From assembly GCF_025766255.1 (NCBI RefSeq), contig NW_026516746.1:140734-204733 (forward strand): a stretch of 64,000 nucleotides of DNA. The letters run 5' to 3'. Both the position numbers and the translations under genes were made by a program. Source of the stretch: Zychaea mexicana. Its lineage: Eukaryota; Mucoromycota; Mucoromycetes; Mucorales; Lichtheimiaceae. Shown one piece after another: positions 15,208 to 25,166 of the stretch (position 1 is its first letter; each line of letters opens with the position of its first letter). The notes beneath the pieces were generated by a model. It saw only the letters and a program-made list of their open reading frames with translations, did no database searches and was not told the origin of the DNA.

Positions 15208-16650
15208 ATGTTCAGGCGATCTATAGATCACCCTGTCAGTTCTCTAGAAGCCAGTGATCTAATTCGTATTGACCGTGGTCAACGTGGGCTATTGAAGCTT
15301 CCTGTCATTCGCGATGTTGATCTACTCATGGCTACGTTTGGAGCGGTAAGCAGCCACAGTTGATCTTTACACAGTCTCGTATTTAACGCGTTCAATCTTT
15401 TATGGGATGGAAAACTGATATATAAGTATAAAAATATAGCAAGAAACACACTTGTTTAGCGATTTCATGGAAGCTTGGAAATCGCTAAACTTCAATAATG
15501 TGCACTTTACGTCGATCGACAAGGAAACTCGGCCGAGTTTTATGCAAGGATTTTACGACGAATTTCTGGGTAAGAAAAAACATCAATGACCGGGTTATTG
15601 TTTCCATGTTAACACTATTCTCTTACATAGAATACATCTTAAGCGATGTTCAAAATGCGCGGATCGGCGCACTGTATGGGCTTTATTGCATGTATTTCTC
15701 TCAGCCATCACTTCCTGATCCATGTAATATCCGCGTTACGAGAGGTGGGTATACATCCTTATCAACAATAGAGTGGCTGGAGAGAAGGAAAAGAAATCTA
15801 TTTCTGTATATTCATGCATGTGTGTTGATATGTCCAACAAACTATAACTATTAGATCAATGGCGGATCATGTTTCAGTTCTACATCGACGGAGCGACAAC
15901 ATACCTTGACGACAAAGAGCATGCGAGTGCCAGCTTTGCGTTTAAAAGGCTGTTAGAAAATAACGCATTCGTTCATGTCATACAGACCAAGATGGAGACG
16001 CATAGCTTTTTTGAGCTGGAAGAAATGAAAACCTCCTATGGGTAAGTTTTCTTATTATTTTGTCGAGATTCTAGTGGGGAAGAAAAGGCACCGGGAAGCT
16101 CATATGTAAATATCATAGATTACTAGAAGAATTCCATACGATGAGAAAGAGACGAATTGCACAAGATGCAGTAAGTGAATTAAATGCTCTCTTATGAGAA
16201 GAGTTATGGAATCAGCAAGCAAGCAGCATCTCACGGCTTTGTTATTGTTGGTATTCGAATAAAATTTAGATATCAGCTTGCAGAAGAGATGATGCATCAA
16301 GGCGGATAGATGAGCTTTTAGCGAAATATCAGAAGGCCAAAAGCATTGCATGCATGACGCCGCAAGCATCGATCGCTGCCCAAGACTTGTTATACTTTAA
16401 GACAGGCGTGAAAGAAACGAAGTCAAGGCTGTTACATAACGTGCTTGCCAAAAGCTCTATATCGGCAGACGAGAATGATTTCAAAAAGACATTAGATAAT
16501 GCAGCGAAGGCCATGTGGAATTCAAGAAAACGGCGGTTAGAACAGTATTCGGAAAGAGCTTCTGCTCAAAGCAGGAAAAAGAAAGCGACTGCTGCTCCTA
16601 CTGATACGACACCAACAGAAGAACCATCCTCATCAACGTCATCATCATGA
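15208..16650 (+). CDS. SNAPC1: SNAPC1-like subunit of the snRNA-activating protein complex
   Basis: Six exons join in frame (15208-15345, 15440-15569, 15631-15744, 15855-16041, 16119-16170, 16270-16650) into 333 residues. In animals SNAPC1/SNAP43 belongs to the complex that binds the proximal sequence element of snRNA genes and recruits Pol II or Pol III. The N-terminal half matches the family core: FSDFMEAWKSLNFNNVHF, RIGALYGLYCMYFSQP, NIRVTRDQWRIMFQF, and a FAFKRLLENNAFVH segment. These parallel the RVGALYLLYGLY and FRKL blocks of animal SNAP43. The C-terminal third is basic and coiled, and ends in a Thr/Ser tail. The assignment rests on remembered family motifs, so it is probable rather than certain. 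Only 85 bp separate its stop from the proposed start of the next gene. Confidence 0.68.
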
Positions 16651-16735
16651 ATGTGTATGTCTAATATATAAATAATAACAATAACATTAATAATTTAAAG
16701 CGCGTGTCACTGAATTTTCTCTTTTTTTCACGAAT

Positions 16736-17504
16736 ATGCCGTTCTTACTAAAGTATTTGAATCAGATAAAACATGAATCTGCGCTCCAAGTAACGTGGTC
16801 TTTCTGTATAGTTTTTAGGATCTTTTCGCCGCATTTCAGTTTCAATTGATACATATTCTGAATTTTTTTTTCTGCAGATGCTAGCCACTGAGCAATCAGA
16901 GGAAACGTTAAATCTGGGACTTGCAGACATGGAAGAATCGATTCGAATGGCAACCGGTCGAAATGGCGTTCACTTTGGCGAAACAATCAACTTGTATGGG
17001 CCCTCAGGTGGTGGAAAAACATGGGCCCTGACGGTGCTGGCCGAACATGTGCTGCGTCATTCGAATGAGAGTGTGATCTATATGGATTTGGACGGTCGTT
17101 TCATATTTCGACGACAGGAACAACAACAACAACCGGTCGATAACGAACGATTCCACTTGTTCCAACCAAAACGAGCTCAGCTGTTGGCGACAGTGCAAGG
17201 GGTAGATGAGTGGCTCTATCGTCACACGGATACGCGCGTGACAATGGTTCTCGTTGATGGCGCTGCTGCGCTGGATGCGACACTCATGGAGACGTTGCGA
17301 CGATACCAGCACAAATGGTCGTATGTGCTCGTGACAACATCGTCAGAGCCGCAGCCCAACGCCCAGTGCAATTACCGGTTCCATGTCTACAAGAACGTCA
17401 ACACGAATCAAGTCGAAATGAAGCTCGCTTGGCCTAGCATGTCGTCATCGACGGTGTCGTCCACAACAAAGGCATTTCCGGTGACAATGACGATGACAGT
17501 GTAA
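16736..17504 (+). CDS. XRCC2: XRCC2-like RecA-fold recombination protein
   Basis: The main exon 16878-17504 encodes a small RecA-fold ATPase with Walker A GPSGGGKT, a hydrophobic strand VIYMDLDGRF, the segment RFHLFQPKRAQLLATVQ, and a Walker-B-like VTMVLVDGAAA. The order and spacing resemble XRCC2, a Rad51 paralogue that supports Rad51 filament function in homologous recombination. Its ATG at 16878 lies immediately after a TTTTTTTTTCTGCAG acceptor. I therefore propose a first exon 16736-16789 (MPFLLKYLNQIKHESALQ) and intron 16790-16877, which keeps frame and gives 226 residues. If that is wrong, translation starts at 16878 (208 residues). Another Rad51 paralogue cannot be excluded. ERCC1 lies 4 kb downstream. 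Confidence 0.58.
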
Positions 17505-18004
17505 TAGTAGCGTGACATTACTATCTGTGTCGACGTTTATGGCCGCCGCTTTCTTCTCAGGAACAACCAAATTGGGTGGATCGTCAATATCGCATCATCC
17601 GGAACAGCAAAAAAAATTAGCACAAGGAAGGATCGGAACAACCTTTCCGGGTAATTCGAGTGAATTTGAAAGTTTGTGTTGCCAATCCGACCAACCGCAC
17701 TGTACATACAGCATGTACCAACCGCATCTTTTTTCAGATGTTTGCATCTTCTCTTTTCTTCTTCTTCAAATTTGCAGCAGCAGCAGCAGCAGCAACCACG
17801 ACAACAACAACAACAACAGCACTCTCCACACCCGCCCCCAAATCCCAATCCCATCCGCCTTCTCGTTTCTCTTATACTCGAAAGCCACAGCACACATTTA
17901 CTTTCTTCTTCTCTTTACGAGCCGCTCCGCCCGCGCATCGTCCCGTTTTTTTTCTTCCTTCTTTTACATAAAAACAACAACAAATATAATTTTCGTCCTG
18001 CTCA
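17505..18004 (+). other. Intergenic region and leader upstream of the PX-AGC kinase
   Basis: About 500 bp rich in CAG/CAA and C/T runs, including a (GCA)n block near 17777-17793. Some long frames run through it, but they are compositional, and no domain is recognisable. Confidence 0.55.
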
Positions 18005-20999
18005 ATGCGCAATATCAAACTGCCAATCACGTTTTTTGAGTCTGACAGCCGCGCTTCTTCCAAAAAGCAACGACAAAAGCAAAATCAAGATTCTTCGTGC
18101 TCCTCGTCGACTCATCCTCGCTATCACCAGCACCAGCAGCAGCAACAGCAGCAGCAACGGCGGCAACCCGAGAGTTATTTGCAGCAACAACAATTTGTCG
18201 ACGACGACAATAACAACGACGCTGCTACTACAAACACCACTTCAACCGACTCGACAAGATCGCTAGCATCGTCTGTTGCTTCTTCAGTGCCTTACACAGA
18301 CAGCATACTAAGTCACTATGACGGTACTCATCTAGAGATCGCCGCAATCGAATCCACGCTCATGGTCCAAGATTACGACATGAAGAAAAAGAAGCGTGTG
18401 CGCCGAGTCCTGACGGTAAATATTATATTACATAACAAGTCGGATAACGAAAATCTATCTGAAACATAGCCCATCGTTGCTAATGTTCATGCAGGTGTTT
18501 AATATCATCATTGAAGATCGACACTACCACCGGTCGTTGGTGCGTTATGTATCTGATTTCGTTGAATTCGATCGAAAGGTAATTCCTTGTTTGTGAGAGT
18601 GGATATGGGTGAAAGATACGGGAAAAGAGATGTCGGAGAAAAAAGTGAATGGAAGGATTACCACTGTGCGCGTACAGCATATCACATAGAATACACTGCA
18701 ATATAGAAAATATACGCAATATTCAAAATGTGTACACATCCCAAAACCTCTTTCCAAATCAGGTGAAAAAATATTATCGCAAGTCCAAAATCTCTTTGCC
18801 ACCTCTGATTGAGCCCGATATACATCTCTATGGCACGGGAAAACGAGCCAGTATCCGGGCATTTCTGCTACGATTTGCCAGACGACAGTACGAAAAGCCT
18901 AATTCTGAAAAGATTGAAGTCTATCTGCGACAATGTGCATTGGATCCCACGGTTGGTCGGTCATCACTATTTCGAGATTTCATAATGAGGCAACGCCCCG
19001 AGGATAAAGCTGCGCCAAAGGAATTTGCCGATAACTATCATCACGTTGTCGACTACCAGCAGCAAGAACAGCAGCAACAGCAACATGCCGAAAGCTCGTA
19101 TCCACGGCAACAGCCTATTGCTTCCATAGCGACAAGCAGCAGTAGCGGTGACAGCAAAAGTTCGGCAATGAGCATTATAGAAGAGCCTGCTGGTATCCAT
19201 AACGGTCACTACAGCAACAACATTCCTTCGTCGTCGACAGCACCAGCAGCAGTTGACGAAGGAGCTTCATCGCCCATTGCCTCACTTTCCATGGAAGAAT
19301 CACCATTACCAACCAGCTCATTATCCAGATACATCAGTAGTACAGAAGACGAATCAATACAGCCTGCTCCTACAATTCAGGACTACCAGTTTCTCAAGGT
19401 GCTAGGTAAAGGGTGCATGGGCAAGGTAAGAAGCAATGATAATGTTATTATAGAGCCAATTACCCACGTTTCACAACCTTCACCATCCACAACAAAATAT
19501 ACACACGCACACATCTCCTACTCCCACTTTCTAGATACACCAAATGGGTATTTTTGGAGCTGAAAGAGAAAGTTTAAAAAACTCTAGGTGCTATTGGTTC
19601 GATCCTATCGGTCGCCTACCCGGTTGTTGGCATTGAAAGCCATCAGCAAAGAAAATGTAATCAATCAGCGCGAGATTGAACACACCAAGATGGAACGCGA
19701 TATTTTGACGACGCTTGCTCAAATTCGGCACCCGTTTTTAATCCGATTACATCATGCGTTTCAAAGTGCGGACCAGTTATTCCTGGTGCTAGATTATCAT
19801 CGCGGAGGCGATATGGCTACACAACTAGCCAAGTTCCATACATTTTCTCCGGAACGATGTCGGCTCTATGCTGCGGAGATTCTGCTAGGTCTTCAGGAGC
19901 TCCATAGTCTGGGGATCTTGTATAGGTAAAGAAAGGGAGCTAGTGATGGTGGTGCTAATGGGTGTAGATGCGTAGGTGACGGACCTATTACGTTAATAAT
20001 AGATCCGTCGCCCCCTTGGTGTTATGTTCTTTTTTCTAAACCCGCGCGCGCGCTCGCGTGTGTGTTTGTGCTGTGATATGCAACGTGCGGCACTCTCACG
20101 CATTTATACACTCTTTGTATCTGTTTTACTCACTGACTCTGTTTACAATTAGGGATTTAAAACCCGAAAACATCCTGTTAGCAGCAGATGGGCATATTGT
20201 ACTTACCGATTTTGGTCTTTCGAGGCAATTTCCGTCAGCCGAAAACATGGATGACAAACGCACCAGGACTTTTTGTGGAACTGCTGAGTATCTTGCACCC
20301 GAGATTCTCAGGTCTGAGCCCTACACGTACGCAGTCGACTTTTGGAGTCTTGGCACGATACTCTACGAAATGGTTGAAGGTACACCGCCATTCTACGAGA
20401 CCGCACATGCCGAAATGTATCGACGAATCATGGAGGACGATCTGGAGTTCACACCCGCGTTTGATCCAATCACAAGAGATTTTATCAAAGGATTGCTACG
20501 CAAACCATCCTCCCAGCGCCTGGGAACAGGTCCTAATGGACCCACTTTGATTCGATCGCACCCTTATTTTGCTGGTCTTGATTGGTCCGATGTGTACCAC
20601 AAACGGATCCGTCCCGAGTACGTTCCTCAGCTTCGTTCGGAAACCGATTTAAGCAACTTTGACAGGGACTTTTTGGTCATGACACCACGTCTCAGTCCTG
20701 TATCAAACCCCGATATTTACTCGGATGCCGTCCAGGAAGTCTTTCAAGGCTATTCGTATATTAATGACAGCAGCAATTTCACGTATTCGCTGATAAGTGG
20801 TGACGACAACGACGAAGATGATGACGACGATATAATTCGTCTGGACGGTGACCGCCGTCGGTCCGTCGGCATCTATTCCGATGATTATTCTGGCAGCGAC
20901 ATTCGACCCGATGATTTTCATCCAGGAAGCCGCGACGATGAAGGATTTTCAACTGTTACTCCTCCTCATCACCATCCTTATCCACAAACCTTATTCTAA
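18005..20999 (+). CDS. PX-domain AGC protein kinase (SGK3-like architecture)
   Basis: Five exons (18005-18415, 18495-18578, 18763-19425, 19588-19925, 20153-20999) join in frame into 780 residues. A Gln/Asn/Ser-rich leader precedes a PX phosphoinositide-binding domain (about residues 130-260), visible as a YVSDFVEFDRKVKKYYRKSK block followed by a LPPL turn. After a Ser/Gln linker, the kinase domain starts at DYQFLKVLGKGCMGKV. It contains LALKAISK, YRDLKPENILL, LTDFGLSRQF and the PDK1-target lip RTRTFCGTAEYLAPEIL. The AGC tail carries a TPRLSP turn-like motif and hydrophobic motif FQGYSY. A PX plus AGC kinase layout is that of animal SGK3/CISK, which is recruited to endosomal PI3P and activated by PDK1. 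The acidic C-terminal extension beyond the hydrophobic motif is unusual. Confidence 0.9.
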
Positions 21000-21118
21000 C
21001 AACCTCCCCTGTTTGTTACCCTCAGCATAGCATACTCTATTCCCACTCAGCCCAACGCGATCGCACGTTTCTTCATTTACGTATACATTTATCACAGACA
21101 CGGCCACATATACAAAAT

Positions 21119-21142
21119 ACACACACACACACACACACACAT
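21119..21142. repeat. (CA)n microsatellite
   Basis: Dinucleotide tract in the 206-bp convergent gap between the PX-AGC kinase and ERCC1. Confidence 0.8.
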
Positions 21143-21205
21143 TCATACATATATCAGATAACAAAACATTATAACCCCTTCATATTGTTGAAATGTTTCT
21201 TTTTC

Positions 21206-22261
21206 TTATTTCTTTTTTTGTTTGATAATAAACGGTTGTACAAATGCTTGTTGTAAACGCTTTACCTTTTGTTCACCAAACCCTGGACACATTGCCAATT
21301 GATCCGCCCGTGCGTTTGCAATTCCTTTCAGCGAATGAAAATGTGACCGCAGCGTCAATACATCTGTCTTGTTGACACTACGCACATTGGTTAAGCAGCG
21401 TTCAAGCGTCTCTGCGTAATCTTCTTTGGACTTTTCGCGAATCATATCTGGCGGCGTGTTTTCCAATACTTTGTATGTTTCCAAGTAGCGAGCCGCTTCT
21501 TCTTTCGTCCATGCCAGCATGAGTGTAAAGTTGTGTAGAATGGCAGATCGATTGAGTTCGCGCAAAGGTTCGTGATAGTTTTCCACGTCAACGTGGACGA
21601 GCAGTACGCGCAATACATAGGTCCGCGCTACTCCGGCGATACGGTCGTAAATGTAGCCAGGATTAAGCCGGTGGTAGCGTAAGCTGAGATACCAGACACC
21701 CGTCGTTTTGCCCACGGCAAAGTCGCATCGGATCACATCGTCAGGTTCCCATGGTACGTTGTGTACTAGTTTCAGAATGGGATTTTCTTTTTGACGATCG
21801 TAATTGACAAGAATTGTATTACCAGAGCCTGTACGTCGATTCACTGGTGGCGGTACGGCTGCATTATTGTTACTTTGGTTGTTGTGGGTTGAAGGTGACT
21901 GAGACGCGGGCCGATTTGTCGTTGGAGTTGCTGCTTCTGTTGCTGGACGCGCATAGGTTGTGGTGGAAGGACGTGTTGGTGCTGATGTATTTGCGGAAGT
22001 CGTAATATTAGTGACTTTTGTAGACAATTGGGTAGTTGTTGATGCTTTTGGAGCAGGTGATGCATTGAAAGAAGTTGCAGAAGACGATGACGATTGCGCA
22101 GCAGGTGTCGTTGGATTATCTGCAGTTGTTGCTGTTGACGATGCAATGCTGGAGGAATCATTACTTCTTTGTGGTTTGAAGAAGCTAGTTGACCGCTTTG
22201 CTTGCCGCACTTGTTCCACTTGGTCAATGCTGGGTATCGTAAATTTTCGTTTTTCTGCCAT
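21206..22261 (-). CDS. ERCC1: DNA excision repair protein ERCC1 (Rad10/Swi10)
   Basis: Single-exon 351-residue protein, start MAEKRKFTIPSIDQVEQVR. The first ~150 residues are Ser/Thr/Pro-rich and disordered. The central XPF-like domain (about 150-270) shows NTILVNYDRQKENPILK, VIRCDFAVG, LSLRYHRLNPGYIYDRI and VLLVHVDVENYHEPLREL. The catalytic ERKxxxD signature of XPF is absent, as expected for the non-catalytic partner. The C-terminal tandem helix-hairpin-helix ends MCPGFGEQKVKRLQQAF. The protein pairs with XPF/Rad1 to cut 5' of lesions in nucleotide excision repair, cross-link repair and single-strand annealing. It is divergent from the BUD22-like gene with only 128 bp between the starts. Confidence 0.96.
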   Translation of the reverse strand: MAEKRKFTIPSIDQVEQVRQAKRSTSFFKPQRSNDSSSIASSTATTADNPTTPAAQSSSSSATSFNASPAPKASTTTQLSTKVTNITTSANTSAPTRPSTTTYARPATEAATPTTNRPASQSPSTHNNQSNNNAAVPPPVNRRTGSGNTILVNYDRQKENPILKLVHNVPWEPDDVIRCDFAVGKTTGVWYLSLRYHRLNPGYIYDRIAGVARTYVLRVLLVHVDVENYHEPLRELNRSAILHNFTLMLAWTKEEAARYLETYKVLENTPPDMIREKSKEDYAETLERCLTNVRSVNKTDVLTLRSHFHSLKGIANARADQLAMCPGFGEQKVKRLQQAFVQPFIIKQKKK

Positions 22262-22389
22262 CAGGCTGGTGGGTTGTGGTCAAGGTAAAAAGAAAGACGA
22301 AGCTGGGAGTTACTGGCTGTAGAAAAAAAATTCCTGCGTTTTCAATTTTTTTTCCTTTGTTTCTCCCTCTTTTATCTTCACAGTTACCA

Positions 22390-24140
22390 ATGGTAATAAT
22401 CGAATCACCAATAATGATAATAGTGTAATTGACGTGCAACTAGTTATTTAATTTGAGCAAAACTGCTTTTACTAAATAGGTGGAGCCTACGTCAAAGAAG
22501 AATTTAACGTTAGAGATCGAGAAAACGGCTGCCAAGGTAAAAAGAAAGAGTGGATCTATGCATCGTTATTTGTTTTTTATTAACAGAAAACTTTTAAATT
22601 TGACAGCTAGCAAGACGAACTGAGTTGAGCACCACCAATCTTGATCCTAAATACAATCCAGAGCGTACAGAAACAATAAAGCAGGAATTACTAGAATTAC
22701 AAAAGCAAAAGATCGATGCCAAACTGGTAAAATATATATCCCCGTCTTATTCCTTGTTTACTTTTTAAGCAAAGAGTGAAACGATTAATACGTGCTTTTT
22801 ATAGTTTCACGCTCGAAAAGAGTTGAAGGCGACTTTTAAAAAATGCAAGGCCATGGAACTACAAAAGCAGATCAAGCGAGTTCGTGAGGCCGAGAAAGCT
22901 GCGTCTATGTACGTTTTTCTTTTGGTGCACATGGTGCAAATTTTTTATTCTTGATGTTGACATGTAGCTCCTCTATTAGTGAAGCAACAGAAGTGTCTTC
23001 TCCTGCTGCCGAAGGCAAAGAAAAGAAACAGAAAAAACTGACCAAAGAAGATATCCCACGACTCGAAAATGAACGCGAATTGTTAAAGGTACGCACGCTT
23101 CAGCTGTTTATGTGTAAACCTTACATCCATATATTATACAACCCAAAGAGTTTTTAATTGACTCTGTTTTCGGTGAAATACAGAACCTGGATTTGGATGC
23201 TTTAGTCGATCGTTCACTAAGAAACAAGTTGTTAAAACATAAAGAACTCGGCGAAAACGAGGTGGTCAAATCAGTAAGCTTTTTAGCAGCAGAACCGGCA
23301 ACGCCAGAAACGAATCAGACCGTATTGGACCTTGGTGCAAGAATATTACGACATAAAACAGCGCAGGAACAATATAAAAAGCTTATCAGCTATATACAAC
23401 ATATTTTGAATCCCACCGCCGCTCCATCAACAGCAACAACAACAACAGAATCAACAGTAGCACCAGCAACTGGCAAGAAACGGAAAAATGAAGAAAGCGG
23501 AGGAAAGGAGCAGAAGAAACAGAAGAATCGTGAAGAGAAGAATTTGGAATCCTCTTTGTTTATTGAAACATTGGGTGGATCGAACGATAGCGACGATGAT
23601 GACAGCAACGATGATGAAAGCAACGATGATGAAAGCAACGATGGTGGCAGCGACGATGAAAGCGGAAAGGATGATGATATTAATAAGGAGCAAAAACCCA
23701 GTCAGCCGAAAAAGAAGAAGAAAACCAAGTCTGGATTGAAGTGGGATGATCCCAATTTCGACAAGTATTATCATGGTGAAAAGAAAAAGAACAGAATGGG
23801 TCAAAGAGAACGACGAAAGTAAGTATCCTGTTGTGTATCTAGTTTCCAAGTGATGATTTACTTAATATCCCATTGCGGCTGGTATAGGAAACTCGAGGAA
23901 TTGTATGGCAAAGAAGCAAACCACATAAAGGAGGCAAGAAAGGCAAAGCAGCATTTGGGAAAGAAGGGCAACGGCAAAAAGTCGGGCGATGGAGCACCCA
24001 GCGTCAAACAGCAGAGTCCAAAGCAGAATGTGGAAGAGTTCCATCCATCTTGGCAGGCCAAGCTAAAACAACAGGAAATGATGGCAAAGGCATTGAGTGG
24101 CGAAGGAAAGCCAGCGAACAACAAGATTGTCTTCGATTAA
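22390..24140 (+). CDS. BUD22: Bud22/SRFBP1-like ribosome biogenesis factor
   Basis: A chain of exons encodes a Lys/Glu-rich coiled protein with the expected Bud22 features: an N-terminal block FHARKELKATFKKCKAMELQ followed by KQIKRVREAEKA, a DALVDRSLRNKLLKHKELGE helix, a long acidic/basic linker, and the C-terminal signature EFHPSWQAKLKQQEM ... NNKIVFD. Family members act in the nucleolus in early 40S (18S rRNA) maturation. The 5' end is unclear: the best in-frame start is an ATG at 22390-22392 followed at once by a GTAATA donor and an acceptor at 22479, which makes the first exon essentially the start codon alone. A second possibility is the nearby ATGATAATA with a GTGTAA donor. The stop TAA ends at 24140. 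The family call comes from motif memory. Confidence 0.7.
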
Positions 24141-24988
24141 GCTTTTCGCTTTTGTTCTTTTTTTTTTACATGCACAACCTTCCATGTTCTTTCTCTCTTT
24201 CTTTGATATACATTTTCTACGCATATATTCTTGACAAGCATATCATTCATTGCCATTTGTACTTTTAGTACTTTCCACAAAACGGGAACTATAAGAATTC
24301 ATCATTGCTACTATCACTTTTATGACCATCAATCTTTGGCAGCCTAATACGCACAAACATTACTGTACTACTCATCGCATCGTTACAGTATATTCGAGGA
24401 TTAACACCGTGCTGCTGTAGAGACTCACGTACATCTTCGCACCAGTTCCTTTCTCTCGTTGTATCGACGCAACAAACATGCCTAAAGTGTTACTTTTTTA
24501 AGACATAGAATTGGCTTTTTCTTTTTACACTGTTACATGAACATTGATAGAGTGTGAAAAAAATAAAAATACCGATTTTGGAACAATCACAGTTCTTCTC
24601 TTTTGCTATGATTGTTTTGGTAAAATTTTCTGGCTCACCCTTTTTGATGATCATTGCTGGTGCATGTGGTTATACAGATAAATTGACTTTTTCAAATGCT
24701 CCGGCTACTACGTTTAGTTGTCACTTACCCTCACAGCATTTATGGTCCTATCTTGATTGTTATGCCGACACATTCGATAGATGAGTAGTTGAAAAATGCG
24801 AAAATCAAGCTACGTATGTTTTGTTTGTGTTCCATGTGAACTGAGAATAATTATACATTATCATCTTTTCTAGTTATTTAGAAGTACAAAATAGTTCTTT
24901 TGTTGTAATACACATGTACTGTACTCTATCAATTTTTATTTCTATCTTCTTTTTTTCGTTTGACGTAAAGAATTATGGGTATCACTAG

Positions 24989-25166
24989 GGACACTCCAAA
25001 AAAGTGACTCGACACTCCATTTTTCCTCAAATAAACCAAATAGTTCCACAAAAATAAACAGTTGCTCTATAAATATACTAACAAAGGACTATTAAAGGAA
25101 CAGGAGTATTTAGAGTCATGATGACGTTGTAGGCGTTTGGAATGTCTGGAGTGTTTGGAGTGTCGC
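24989..25166. repeat. Cluster of inverted ACACTCCA repeats
   Basis: ACACTCCA occurs at least twice on the + strand (about 24993 and 25011), and its complement TGGAGTGT occurs twice, 8-9 bp apart, at about 25147-25165. The result is an inverted arrangement some 120 bp apart. A related TGGAGTGTC appears at about 61013. A short CATGATG-CGTTGTAG direct repeat (about 25118 and 25171) overlaps it. This looks like the remnant of a small mobile element, which is inference. Confidence 0.45.

Noticed and set aside
23390..23849. Ile/Val-rich and Ser-rich minus-strand frames opposite the BUD22-like gene
   Set aside because: They mirror the repetitive GAT/AAC codons of the acidic linker on the coding strand.
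24554..24784. Hydrophobic plus-strand frame
   Set aside because: Starts at GTG; no ATG-led version of meaningful length and no neighbours to splice to.
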